Assembly (NCBI GenBank): GCA_016713665.1
Contig: JADJOR010000025.1
Span: forward strand, 88,779-152,778
Length of the DNA: 64,000 nucleotides
DNA from: Deltaproteobacteria bacterium
GTDB lineage: Bacteria; Myxococcota_A; UBA9160; UBA4427
Direction of reading: 5' to 3'
The notes beneath the pieces were generated by a model that worked only from the letters and a program-made list of their open reading frames with translations, did no database searches and had not been told where the DNA came from. Shown one piece after another: positions 1 through 8,069 of the stretch (position 1 is the stretch's first letter; the number at the start of each line of letters is the position of its first letter). The translations under genes and the position numbers were made by a program.

Positions 1-183
1 GGCGTCGGTCAGCTTCTGGTTGCGCAGGAAGATCAGGCCGTGTTTGTGGACGAGGTCCTGCAGCGGCTTTCGCGCATCGGGATCCCGGAATTCGAGTCCG
101 CGCACGAGGGCGCCGAAATCCGCGAGGATCGGCTCGACCTCGACTCCGTAAGGAAGCTCGCCCCGCGCGTTGGATTCCGACAT
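1..183 (-). CDS. TauD/TfdA-family dioxygenase, N-terminal part (runs off left edge)
   Basis: Only the first 61 codons are present, reading leftward from an ATG at 183. The N-terminus contains the pattern FGALVRGLEF followed by LHKHGLIFLRNQ-like sequence (HKHGLIFLRNQKL), which is how TauD/TfdA-type Fe(II)/2-oxoglutarate dioxygenases begin, before the HxD iron-binding motif that lies outside the window. Members hydroxylate sulfonates, phenoxyacids or other small acids; the substrate cannot be told from this piece. It is divergent from the conserved hypothetical gene at 366, and an inverted repeat (212-228) lies just upstream of its start. Family assignment is good; specificity is unknown. Confidence 0.75.
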   Translation of the reverse strand, partial: MSESNARGELPYGVEVEPILADFGALVRGLEFRDPDARKPLQDLVHKHGLIFLRNQKLTDA

Positions 184-211
184 GCCGACTCCTTTTCGAA
201 CGACGACTTTC

Positions 212-228
212 CCGGATTCTACATCCGG
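212..228. promoter_or_regulatory. Inverted repeat upstream of the dioxygenase gene, possible operator
   Basis: CCGGAT-TCTAC-ATCCGG is a perfect 6-bp inverted repeat with a 5-nt spacer, 29-45 bp upstream of the ATG at 183 and in the divergent intergenic region. Size and position suit a dimeric repressor site, but no regulator gene is visible nearby. In DNA this GC-rich, short palindromes also arise by chance. Confidence 0.3.
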
Positions 229-365
229 ATTCCGCGATTTCGTCGCACGATCCGGAGCTGTCGGATCCCCGGGAAGCCGTTACGATCGAGCGAGGTGTCG
301 GCGCCGGGATGCTCCCCGCTGGTCCGTCGTCCTCGTGATCCTGGGCCTGAAGCAAGGGAGACCCC

Positions 366-773
366 ATGACGAAGCTCACCCGCACGAAGGAAGATCCGTG
401 GAAGCTCGAGACGCCGCCCGGCACGTCGGAGTACACGCTCCACGTCGATCAGAAGGACGGCAAGCAGGTCCTGGTGTGCACCGTCGGCAAGACCGTGTTG
501 CTCTATGACGCGCGCTGCGTCGACGATCTGCACGCCATGCTGAAGGCGGCCAGGGACTGGGTCGAGCTGGGCGGAGCCGACGAGCAGAAGCCCGCGAAGG
601 AGGGCACGGTCGAGGCGTGGGGGCGCTCGCCGAAGAATCCGATCGGAGGCTGGTATGGCCTGAAGAAGGGATTCCGGGGCCGCTTCGGCGTCTACATCCC
701 GCCGCTGCTGGAAGCGCTCGGATTGTGCGAGCTGGAACACAATCCGAAGAACAATCGGATGCGAGCGAAGTAG
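366..773 (+). CDS. Conserved hypothetical protein (135 aa)
   Basis: A 135-residue soluble protein without signal peptide or membrane segment. The start at 366 follows a GGGAG ribosome-binding site. The sequence has many aromatic, Gly and charged residues in a conserved-looking C-terminal half (EAWGRSPKNPIGGWYGLKKG, then FRGRFGVYIPPLLEALGL). I recognise this pattern from uncharacterised bacterial proteins of the same size but know of no function for it. It stands alone between a divergent dioxygenase and a convergent MFS gene, so context gives no role. It is confidently a gene because of its RBS, its in-frame length and the balanced composition compared with the Arg-rich shadow frames. Confidence 0.8.
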   Translation: MTKLTRTKEDPWKLETPPGTSEYTLHVDQKDGKQVLVCTVGKTVLLYDARCVDDLHAMLKAARDWVELGGADEQKPAKEGTVEAWGRSPKNPIGGWYGLKKGFRGRFGVYIPPLLEALGLCELEHNPKNNRMRAK

Positions 774-782
774 TCGCCGACC

Positions 783-2024
783 TCAGGGCTGGACGACCGC
801 CGGCCGGACCCGCCAGAGTGCCGCGAGCGACAGCACCACGAGGGCGAGGAAGACCGAGAACGCGATCCGATAGCTCCCCGTCTCGTCGAAGATCCAGCCC
901 GCGAAGGGCGTGCCCGTCGCGACGAGCGGCGTCATCAGCATCGTCTTCATGCCCATCATCGGGCCGAAGGCGGCCGATCCGAAGGTCCGGGCGACGAGCG
1001 CCGCGGAGAGCGGGAGGTTGCCGCCGATGCCGAGGCCGAGGATCGCGGTGATGCCTTCGAGCGCGAGACTCGTCGGCAGCAGCAGGATTCCGCCGAGGGC
1101 GACGACCTCGAGGACGATCGAGACGGCGTAGGCCGTTCGCTCGCCGGCGCGATCGGCGAGGCGACCGAAGGCGATCTTTCCGAACGCGGCGACCGTCGCC
1201 ATGATCGCGAGCAGTCGCGAGGCGCGCAGCGGCTCGACGCCGGCGTCGGTCGCCATGGCGACGAGGTGGGTCACGACGACGCTCGAGAGCATGAAGCCGA
1301 CACCCGTGATGAACGCGATCAGCCAGATGTTCGTCTCGCGCAGGGCGGCGCGTGTGCGGAAGGCGGGTTGCGGCGCGAGCGGGGCCGATGCGCCCGGGCT
1401 CGCGGACGGCGCCGGCGCAGCGACGCCGTCGGGATGCAAGCCCCGATCGGCGGGGCGCCCGACGATCAGCCAGGCAAGGAGCGGCGCGATCGCGAGGATC
1501 ACGAGCCCGAACCCGAGATAGACGTCGCGCCAGCCGTGGGCACCGAAGAGCGAGACCGTGAGCGGCGCCATGATCATGCCGCCGACCGACGCACCGATCT
1601 GCGAGATGCCGAGCGCCGTCGCGCGCGTCCGCGAGAACCAGTTCACGACGAGCGTCGACGCCCCTACACCGGAGAGCGTCCCGGCGGCATACGCCATGAG
1701 CAGCGGATAGACGACGTAGAGCTGCCAGAGCGAGGTTGCCTGGGAGATCGCGCAGAAGCCGAGTCCCGCGGCGACGGCGCCCGCCGGAATCAACACGCGG
1801 AGATGACCGGCGCTCGCGAGCCGGCCGACGAAGGGCGCGATCGCGGCTCCCGCCCAGGGAAGGACGAAGTGGATGCCGGACACGCCGAGCCGGCCCGCGT
1901 CGAACTCGACGGTCCATTCCTTCAGCGCGATGCCGAACGTGTAGAAGATGATGCCCGACGAGATGAACTGCGTGACGAAGGCGACCGCGACCATGATCCA
2001 GCCGTAGAACACGCGAACCTCCAT
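783..2024 (-). CDS. MFS transporter
   Basis: A polytopic membrane protein of about 413 residues, the usual length for a 12-helix major facilitator. It begins with a cytoplasmic stub and a first helix (FYGWIMVAVAFVTQF) of the type seen in monocarboxylate/oxalate-formate-like MFS members, and has a central polar loop of Pro/Ala-rich sequence around residues 190-220. I place the start at the ATG at 2024; an upstream in-frame start at 2156 would add 44 Arg/Pro-rich residues that do not look like protein. The substrate is unknown; the helix-1 style suggests a small carboxylate. It ends 10 bp from the stop of the convergent hypothetical gene. Confidence 0.85.
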   Translation of the reverse strand: MEVRVFYGWIMVAVAFVTQFISSGIIFYTFGIALKEWTVEFDAGRLGVSGIHFVLPWAGAAIAPFVGRLASAGHLRVLIPAGAVAAGLGFCAISQATSLWQLYVVYPLLMAYAAGTLSGVGASTLVVNWFSRTRATALGISQIGASVGGMIMAPLTVSLFGAHGWRDVYLGFGLVILAIAPLLAWLIVGRPADRGLHPDGVAAPAPSASPGASAPLAPQPAFRTRAALRETNIWLIAFITGVGFMLSSVVVTHLVAMATDAGVEPLRASRLLAIMATVAAFGKIAFGRLADRAGERTAYAVSIVLEVVALGGILLLPTSLALEGITAILGLGIGGNLPLSAALVARTFGSAAFGPMMGMKTMLMTPLVATGTPFAGWIFDETGSYRIAFSVFLALVVLSLAALWRVRPAVVQP

Positions 2025-2379
2025 CCGGGGCGAGAGGGGCGGGGGCGCCGTGGCGCCGGATCGTCGCCTTGCACCGGTCGGGCGACGATACACGGCGCCC
2101 GGGGCGGCTGCGCGCTCGAGCGACGCGGTTCTCGTCCGGCCGCGGATCGACGCCACGCTCGTTCGTCCGTCCGGGCACGACCGGATCGAGTCGCGCGTCC
2201 TCCATCTCCTCGGGGGTGGCGGGCCGGATCGAACGACGAAGTCTGGCGAGATCCCGGCGATCCGGGTGTATGATGCGGTGTGCGCACCTAATCCCGGCGC
2301 ACGGTCCGGAACGGGAATCGACCTGGGCTCGCCACGCGCGGGCTCGCATCATTCGACCATCGCTCGGGAGGATTCGTCG
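2025..2379. other. Intergenic region upstream of MFS and PEP-CTERM genes
   Basis: These 355 bp separate the divergent MFS gene and the first PEP-CTERM gene. ORFs here are Arg/Pro-rich and look non-coding. A TATGAT box at 2269-2274 (5 of 6 to the sigma-70 -10 consensus) lies about 105 bp before the PEP-CTERM start, but I see no matching -35. No RNA gene or terminator is recognisable. Confidence 0.4.
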
Positions 2380-3132
2380 TTGCGGCCGTACGCGTCAGGG
2401 GCTCTCGCTCCCACCGTCGCCCTCGCTGTCGTCGTGGCCCTGGCGATGCCCGGCGCGGCGGCTGCCGCGCCGACGCCCCACACGAGTGCGATGGCGTTCT
2501 TCGCCTCCCTCCCCGGCACAGCCTCGACCGCCCGCTTCGACGCCCTCGCTTCCGGGGACACGATCGCCTCCGGCGCTTCGACCGAGGGGCTCACCTTCCA
2601 CTACGACTTCGGCGGCGTCGGGCTGATCGCGACCGACGGTACGGCGGCGGATGCAGGAGGCGCCTTCGACACGACCTCGGCCCCGAACTTCCTCGGGACG
2701 AACGATCTCGACGTCCTCGTCGACGGCGACGACCTCGTCCTCGACTTCGCCCCGATGCGAGCCCTCGGACTCTTCGTGGTCTCCGCGGAGACGCCCGGCG
2801 TCTCGCTCTTCGACGGTGACATCCGGCTCGCGGTCGGCGGGGCGACGGCCTCGCTCGACATCGATGACGTCCAGGCGACCCTCGCCGATGGCTCGCGGGT
2901 CTACTTTCTCGGCGTGATCGACCCTGCCGCGACCTTCGACAGCGCGAGCCTCGGGACCTTCGGGGGCGGCGGCGCATTTGCGTTCAACGTCGACGACGTG
3001 GTCACGGCCGTCCCCGAGCCGGGCTTCGTCGAGACGCTGATCGCGGGGGGCATCGTGCTCTCGAGGACGAGTCGGCGTCGGCGACGGCGATCAATCGTTC
3101 ATCCACTCGAGGAGAGCACATGGTCCGCATGA
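2380..3132 (+). CDS. PEP-CTERM sorting domain protein
   Basis: An exported protein of 250 residues. I choose the TTG at 2380 because a strong GGGAGGA ribosome-binding site lies 7 nt upstream and the product then starts with a signal peptide ending in an Ala-rich stretch (GAAAAA). The mature part is an acidic, Asp/Gly/Thr-rich beta-type domain without Cys. The C-terminus has VPEPG, a short hydrophobic helix and a run of six Arg (RRRRRR), the tripartite PEP-CTERM signal recognised by exosortase, followed by a 13-residue tail. The expected fate is export and exosortase processing at the envelope. The 3' end overlaps the next gene by 13 bp and carries its ribosome-binding site, so the two are translationally linked. 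Confidence 0.8.
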   Translation: MRPYASGALAPTVALAVVVALAMPGAAAAAPTPHTSAMAFFASLPGTASTARFDALASGDTIASGASTEGLTFHYDFGGVGLIATDGTAADAGGAFDTTSAPNFLGTNDLDVLVDGDDLVLDFAPMRALGLFVVSAETPGVSLFDGDIRLAVGGATASLDIDDVQATLADGSRVYFLGVIDPAATFDSASLGTFGGGGAFAFNVDDVVTAVPEPGFVETLIAGGIVLSRTSRRRRRRSIVHPLEESTWSA

Positions 3133-3686
3133 TTCTGACCGTCTGGATGATCGTCGGCCTCTCGGCGACCGCCGCGCTGGCGCAGTCGCGACCGTCGATC
3201 GGCGCGATCGATGCGAGACAGTCCCGGCTGGAGGCCGCGATCTGCGCGAAATCCGACGTCGACGGCGACACCTATCGTCCCTTCGTATGCCCGGCCCGCT
3301 GCGATTGCTTTCAACCGCTCGGTGTCCCGTCGAGCTGTCAGGAGACCGCGCCCGGGAGCTATCTGATCGTCTTTTCGACGCTGCCCGGGACCTGCGGCTC
3401 GAACGTCTGCTCGAACTCGACGTTCCAGCCGTGCGCCACGGGCGTACCCTGTCAGACCCCGGGCGAGTCGTGCAGCGGCACGATCATCAAATCCTGCAAG
3501 CGAGCGTGCACGGGGAACGTCGACTGCCCGCCGCGGCCGAGCGGATCGGCCTCGCTGACCGGCGTCACGACGCCCGACAGCCCGGCCGTCGTGACGTGCA
3601 GTGCGAACGGTGTCCAGACGAGCATCAACAGCAACGACGCCCTCCAGTGCCTCGCCCAGGTCGAAGCCGTCGTGACCTGTCCCTGA
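3120..3686 (+). CDS. Cysteine-rich secreted protein
   Basis: A 188-residue protein with a clear signal peptide (about residues 1-22, ending ALAQ). The mature chain has 16 Cys, an even number that suggests up to eight disulfides and periplasmic or extracellular location. Patterns such as CPARCDC, CGSNVC and CKRAC recur, but I recognise no family. A GAGGAGAG ribosome-binding site precedes the ATG at 3120, and the gene overlaps the PEP-CTERM gene upstream by 13 bp, so both are probably co-expressed and may act together at the cell surface. There is no lipobox or C-terminal sorting signal, so it is probably released or bound non-covalently. Confidence 0.8.
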   Translation: MVRMILTVWMIVGLSATAALAQSRPSIGAIDARQSRLEAAICAKSDVDGDTYRPFVCPARCDCFQPLGVPSSCQETAPGSYLIVFSTLPGTCGSNVCSNSTFQPCATGVPCQTPGESCSGTIIKSCKRACTGNVDCPPRPSGSASLTGVTTPDSPAVVTCSANGVQTSINSNDALQCLAQVEAVVTCP

Positions 3687-3831
3687 CGCCAGCCGTTCGG
3701 GCGCGGGCCGCCTACGGTCCGGCGCAAGGCCGCCGAGGACGGTGGCCCGGCCCGCATCGAGGCTGTTATCGTGCCACGGCACCGAGCTCGGAAACGACTA
3801 GACCCCCGAGCCGATCCCGAAGGAGCAGGAC

Positions 3832-4491
3832 ATGGACGCCTACGAAGCCCTCTACACCACGCGCGCGATGCGACGGCTCAAGCAGGATCCGATCCCGACC
3901 TCGGTCCAGAAGAAGATCCTCGACGCCGCGATCCGCGCGCCTTCGGGCGGGAATACCCAGAACTGGCGCTTCATGCTCGTCGACGATCCGGCCGTCAAGG
4001 CGAAGCTCGGCCCGGTCTATCGCGGTTGCATGGATGTCGTCTGGGGGACGTTCTACAAGGCCCGCCGCGACGCCGCCGACGCCGCGCCGAAGGATCCCGA
4101 GTCGATCGAGTTCATGAAGATGTACCGCTCGGCGGACCATCTCGCGCAGCACTTCGAAGACGTGCCGCTCCTGCTCTTCGCGTTCTGTCAGTTCGACACG
4201 TCCGGCGGCTCGATCTTCCCGGCCGTCTGGAACGCGATGCTCGCGGCCCGCATCGAGGGCGTCGGCAGCTCGCTGACGAGCGCCTTCTTCATGAAGGTCG
4301 ACGAGGTCAAGAAGATCCTGGGCGTCCCGGAGGAGGGCGGCTGGAACTTCAGCTGCTGCGTGACCTTCGGCTATCCGACCGGGAAATGGGGCGTCGCGCC
4401 GCGCCGGCCGGCCCACGAGGTCGCGTTCCACAACGGCTGGGACAAGCCGCTCGGGTTCGAGATCCCGGCGCCGCTCTGGAAGAAGGGCTGA
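3832..4491 (+). CDS. Nitroreductase-family protein
   Basis: A 219-residue FMN-dependent nitroreductase fold protein. It starts MDAYEALYTTRAMRRLK, the typical N-terminus in which TTRAMRR supplies FMN phosphate contacts, followed by the conserved RAPSGGNTQNWRF segment (residues about 38-50). A good AAGGAG ribosome-binding site precedes the ATG. Members reduce nitro groups, quinones or unsaturated compounds with NAD(P)H, and this subgroup occurs often in actinobacteria and deltaproteobacteria without a known natural substrate. It has its own upstream region and is not obviously in an operon with the flanking PEP-CTERM genes. Confidence 0.9.
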   Translation: MDAYEALYTTRAMRRLKQDPIPTSVQKKILDAAIRAPSGGNTQNWRFMLVDDPAVKAKLGPVYRGCMDVVWGTFYKARRDAADAAPKDPESIEFMKMYRSADHLAQHFEDVPLLLFAFCQFDTSGGSIFPAVWNAMLAARIEGVGSSLTSAFFMKVDEVKKILGVPEEGGWNFSCCVTFGYPTGKWGVAPRRPAHEVAFHNGWDKPLGFEIPAPLWKKG

Positions 4492-4782
4492 GGGCGCTGA
4501 CGCCCCCCGCGCGCGCGGGCCGGTGCGAACGCATGTCGTCGAGGAAGCGGGCGTACACACAGAGAAAAAAGGAGGATGTGCACGGACCGACTCGCTGGGC
4601 GGTTCCGCCGAGACGGCCCGACGGGGTCGTGACGAATTGTTTGCGGTTCCGGTTCCGATCCCTGATAGTCGCGGGTGTGCGTCGGCCTATCGTGCTCGAC
4701 GCGCGTGCTGTGCGGATCCGGTAGGTGCTGCGGTCTTCGCTCGATCGCCGCCCGCCGAGCTGAATCGGAAAGGGTCGTCGTC

Positions 4783-5589
4783 ATGCGGTGCGCCTCGGTC
4801 TTCTCGCTGCCTGGAATTTCCCTGCTCGGCCTATCGAGCCTCCTGGCCGGACCGGCGCTCGCCTGGGACGTCTCGGTCGGAACGAACGACCTGGACATCG
4901 GACTCTACGTCCAGTCGTGGTCGGGGCCCGGATTCACGTGGCTCACGCTCGGCGAGCGCGTGCGCGCGGCGGATCAGGGCGGGCCGACGGTGCCGAACAA
5001 CTGGACGACGCAGAGCTGGGACGATCTCGATCAATCCTGGCCCGCGGACCAGATGTCCGCCATCGATGGGGTCGCCCGGGGCAGCATCTACAACGACGAC
5101 ACCTCGATCGAGTTCTGGACCTCGGGCGAGGCCGCGATCTTCGGCCCGGTCGCGCCGGGCGACGCCGTCGGGGCCGGCGTCGGCTACGACTTCGAGTTCG
5201 TCGTGCTCCCGTTCACGACGGCCAACCTGCTCCTCGATCCGTCCGAGACCTACGTCTTCATGGATTCGCAACCGGGCGATGTCGGCATTGCGTTTGCCAC
5301 GGTCAAGCTCTATTCGACGGATCTCGATCTGAATGCTCCCGGTGGCTCCAACTCGCCCTGGGCTCAGGACGGGTACACGCTCGAGGCGGGCGGACCCCTG
5401 GTCGAAGATTTTCCGACCTTCACGAAGAGCTTCGTGAACAACACCAGCTCGCCCCAGACCTATCAGCTCCGGTTCGAGGCGTCCGCGTCGGTCTTCGCGG
5501 TGCCGGAGCCGCAGATCGGGGCCGCGATGGCGGCGGGGCTGCTCTGCCTGGCGGGGCTCCGCCGTTCCGGTCGTCCTGGATCGGCTTGA
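4783..5589 (+). CDS. PEP-CTERM sorting domain protein
   Basis: A 268-residue exported protein. The ATG at 4783 has a GGAAAGGG site 8 nt upstream and gives a signal peptide ending GPALAW. The mature part is rich in Asp, Ser, Thr and aromatic residues and should be a beta-sandwich; I recognise no catalytic motif. The C-terminus is VPEPQ, a hydrophobic helix (GAAMAAGLLCLAGL) and an Arg-containing tail (RRSGR), a PEP-CTERM signal. The gene stands alone, 291 bp after the nitroreductase and convergent with the repeat protein at 5658. It is unlike the other PEP-CTERM proteins here outside the sorting signal, so the cluster is not a simple tandem duplication. Confidence 0.8.
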   Translation: MRCASVFSLPGISLLGLSSLLAGPALAWDVSVGTNDLDIGLYVQSWSGPGFTWLTLGERVRAADQGGPTVPNNWTTQSWDDLDQSWPADQMSAIDGVARGSIYNDDTSIEFWTSGEAAIFGPVAPGDAVGAGVGYDFEFVVLPFTTANLLLDPSETYVFMDSQPGDVGIAFATVKLYSTDLDLNAPGGSNSPWAQDGYTLEAGGPLVEDFPTFTKSFVNNTSSPQTYQLRFEASASVFAVPEPQIGAAMAAGLLCLAGLRRSGRPGSA

Positions 5590-5657
5590 TAGGCCGACGG
5601 CGCTGACCGAGGCGAAGCCGATGGGGAGGGCGTCCGGCCCTCTCGTGGTCACGGGTC

Positions 5658-7022
5658 TCAGCGAGGGGCGTTGCGCCATTCGCGCCGATCGGTACGCCGA
5701 CCCCGGAATGAGGCTCGGCGGGCGGCGAGGGCTGTCAGGAACATGCATCCGCCCAGGAGCGACGCCAGCTGGGTCGCTTCGGGAACCTGGATCGTGACTC
5801 GGGTCGTCGAAGAGAATTCGCCGCTCGAATCGACGAGGGCGTATTCGAAGCGGTCGATCCCGTTGAAGCCCGGGTCGGGGACGTAGACGAAGGAGCCGTC
5901 GGTCACGATCGAGGTCACGGTCCCGTGAGCGGGTGGAAAGTAGTTCGAGACGATGAGCTCGTCGCCGTCCGGGTCGTAGTCGTTCGCGGCCAGCCCGGGC
6001 GCCGGAACCGAGAGGGTCACACCGACCGGCGTGCCGTATTCGTCGGGCGTACCGACGGGCGCGCGATTGAAGTCCGGAAGGACCTCGATCGTCACCAGCG
6101 TCTCGTTCGACGCGTCGTTCGACGCATCCATCAGCAGATAGACGAAGCTGTCGGTGCCGACGAAGCCCGGATCGGGGACGTAGGTGAAGGAGCCGTTGGT
6201 CACGATCGAGGTCACGGTCCCGTGGGCGGGTGTAGAGTAGTTCGTGACCATGAACTCTTCGCCGGCGGGGTCGCGATCGTTCGCCGTCAAGCCCGGCGCG
6301 CCGACCGAGAGCGTCGTATCGCGCGGCGTCACATAGGCATCCGCGATCCCGACGGGATTGCCCGGTCCCGCAGCCAGGATCTCGATCGTGACGGGGACCT
6401 CGATGGAGGAGAGGCCGCTCTCGTCCTGGAGGATGTACTGGAAGGCGTCGGTTCCGACGAAGCCGGGCTTCGGGACGTACACGAAGGAGCCGTCGGTCAC
6501 GATCGACGTCAGGGTTCCGTGGCTCGGCTCGGAGTAGTTGGTGGCGACGAGCTCGTTTCCGTCGGGATCGTAGTCGTTCGCCAGGAGCCCGGGCGCGGGG
6601 ATCGTCAGGGTCGTTCCGGCCGGGGTCCCGTAGGCGTCGCCCGTGCCGATCGGAGCCCGATTGGGATCCGCCAGGACCTCGATCGTCACCAGGGTCTCGT
6701 TCGACGCATCGTTCGCCTCGTCCATCAGCAGATAGACGAAGCTGTCCGTGCCGACGAATCCCGGATCGGGGACGTAGACGAAGGAGCCGTTCGTCACGAT
6801 CGAAGTCAGCGTGCCGTGGGCAGGGGGGGAGTAGTTCGAGACCACGAACGGATCACCCTCGGGATCGAAGTCGTTCCCGCTGAGTCCCGGGGCCGCGATC
6901 GAGAGCGGGGCATTCCGACCCGTCACGTAGGCATCGCGGACGCCGATCGGCGGAGCCGCCGCCGCATTCGAAGCCGTCGTGAGAGCCATGGCCAGCAGCC
7001 CGATCGTTCGCATGAAGCTCAT
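5658..7022 (-). CDS. Surface protein with four cadherin/Ig-like repeats and variant PEP-CTERM tail
   Basis: This 454-residue protein has a signal peptide (about 1-23) and four tandem repeats of roughly 92-96 residues (about 25-116, 121-215, 222-313, 319-412). Each contains APGL..ND.DP.G, NY..P.HGT and GSF.Y.PDPGF.G.D.F.Y, the hallmark of the VCBS/cadherin-like tandem repeats of bacterial surface proteins, which bind calcium through Asp residues and act in adhesion or as rigid stalks. Repeats 1 and 3 match each other best, as do 2 and 4. The C-terminus VPEAT, hydrophobic segment and RRASFRGRR tail looks like a PEP-CTERM signal with Ala for the second Pro. AGAAGGA upstream supports the start. 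Confidence 0.85.
   Translation of the reverse strand: MSFMRTIGLLAMALTTASNAAAAPPIGVRDAYVTGRNAPLSIAAPGLSGNDFDPEGDPFVVSNYSPPAHGTLTSIVTNGSFVYVPDPGFVGTDSFVYLLMDEANDASNETLVTIEVLADPNRAPIGTGDAYGTPAGTTLTIPAPGLLANDYDPDGNELVATNYSEPSHGTLTSIVTDGSFVYVPKPGFVGTDAFQYILQDESGLSSIEVPVTIEILAAGPGNPVGIADAYVTPRDTTLSVGAPGLTANDRDPAGEEFMVTNYSTPAHGTVTSIVTNGSFTYVPDPGFVGTDSFVYLLMDASNDASNETLVTIEVLPDFNRAPVGTPDEYGTPVGVTLSVPAPGLAANDYDPDGDELIVSNYFPPAHGTVTSIVTDGSFVYVPDPGFNGIDRFEYALVDSSGEFSSTTRVTIQVPEATQLASLLGGCMFLTALAARRASFRGRRTDRREWRNAPR
5787..6950 (-). repeat. 594-bp ABAB tandem duplication inside the surface protein gene
   Basis: The four repeat domains are arranged A-B-A'-B'. Units one and three start at residues 25 and 223, units two and four at about 123 and 321, so the offset is 198 residues (594 bp) for both pairs. 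At DNA level, matched stretches 594 bp apart, for example around 6193 and 6787, are nearly identical. This indicates duplication of a two-domain block rather than stepwise single-domain growth. Confidence 0.75.
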
Positions 7023-7171
7023 CTGGACCCGTCCTTCTTCGTGAATGGCCCCGGCGCCGACGAGGGTGACGAAATGCGCAAGAATCGCCCCGGCGTGGAG
7101 ATCGGCGTTATGCTGAAATGCAGGCAGCCGCCTTCCGTCGAAGTCGCTGCCTCGTTGCGCAGGAGATTCCC

Positions 7172-8017
7172 ATGCCGACTCGCCCCATCGGGCTCGATCC
7201 CTCGTCCGGTTTTTCGACCGTTTTCTCGTCCGCCGGGTTGCTCGCCCTGACGCTCGCAGCCGCTCCGAGTCCCGCGCAGGCCGAGTCCTGTCTCGTCGAA
7301 CCGCTGCCCGCGCAATGCAGAAGCTATGCCTTCACCGCCGTCGTGACGACCGTCGGCGACCCCGCCTTCCTCTTCGAGCCGCTCGCGGTCGGCGACACGA
7401 TCAGCGGCACGTTCACCCTCGACATGGACGTCGAGGACATCGATCCGCGAGTCGATTTCGGCTTCTACGAGGACGCCGTGAAGTGTGCGACGGTCGATTT
7501 TCCGTCGGGGCGCTCCCTCGAGATCCTGAACGACGATCCGGCCCCCGGTCAGGAGCGCATGATCCTGGTCGAGAACGACCGGCCCCAGCCCCTCGGCGGG
7601 GGCTTCAATTCGTTCACGGACAACGTCGCTGGCTCCCTCGGCGGGCCGAGCGGCATCGTCGGGGGATTCATCCCGCCCGACACCCGGATCGCAGGCATGG
7701 CCGTCCTCGGCTTCGGCTACGGCAAGGCCTGCATCCAGGGCTTTCAGACGCCGTGTCCGCCGACCGTGATCAGCGACGACGCGATCCCCGGGCCGCCGGG
7801 CGACGTGACGGTCCTCGATGCGGCGCTGCTCGACTTGAACTTCCAGGAGCTCCAGGGGCCGAGCTCGGCGGGGTTGTTCTCGGAGCTGCAGAACATCGAT
7901 GCGACCGATCCGGTCCAGTGTCCGGAGCCGGGGCTCGGGATCGCGCTCGCCGTCGGCGGGCTCGGGCTCGCGGGTTTCTTCTCCGCACGCCCGAAGGCGC
8001 CGAGGTCGCGCGCGTAG
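7172..8017 (+). CDS. PEP-CTERM-type exported protein
   Basis: A 281-residue protein with a long signal peptide (hydrophobic core SAGLLALTLAAAP, cleavage near AQA). I use the ATG at 7172, preceded by AGGAG, rather than an upstream ATG at 7118. The mature part is beta-rich, has several Cys (for example CLVEPLPAQC and CIQGFQTPCPP) and the segment VGDTISGTFTLD, which recurs in PEP-CTERM proteins of unknown function. It ends CPEPG, hydrophobic helix, then ARPKAPRSR, a PEP-CTERM-like sorting signal with Cys at the usual Val position. It is divergent from the repeat protein, sharing a 149-bp promoter region. Confidence 0.78.
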   Translation: MPTRPIGLDPSSGFSTVFSSAGLLALTLAAAPSPAQAESCLVEPLPAQCRSYAFTAVVTTVGDPAFLFEPLAVGDTISGTFTLDMDVEDIDPRVDFGFYEDAVKCATVDFPSGRSLEILNDDPAPGQERMILVENDRPQPLGGGFNSFTDNVAGSLGGPSGIVGGFIPPDTRIAGMAVLGFGYGKACIQGFQTPCPPTVISDDAIPGPPGDVTVLDAALLDLNFQELQGPSSAGLFSELQNIDATDPVQCPEPGLGIALAVGGLGLAGFFSARPKAPRSRA

Positions 8018-8069
8018 GCCTGACCGATCCGAAGAAGGTTCCCGCGAGCGTTCAGGATGTGGAGGAGCC

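Noticed and set aside
376..2352. Long 658-aa open frame on the minus strand
   Set aside because: Arg/Pro-rich shadow of the MFS gene in the GC-rich third frame; no domains, and it overlaps two better genes.
5925..7250. 441-aa plus-strand frame opposite the repeat protein
   Set aside because: Its repeats are only the antisense image of the cadherin-like repeats; composition (Arg, Asp, Val, Gly) is that of an antisense frame.
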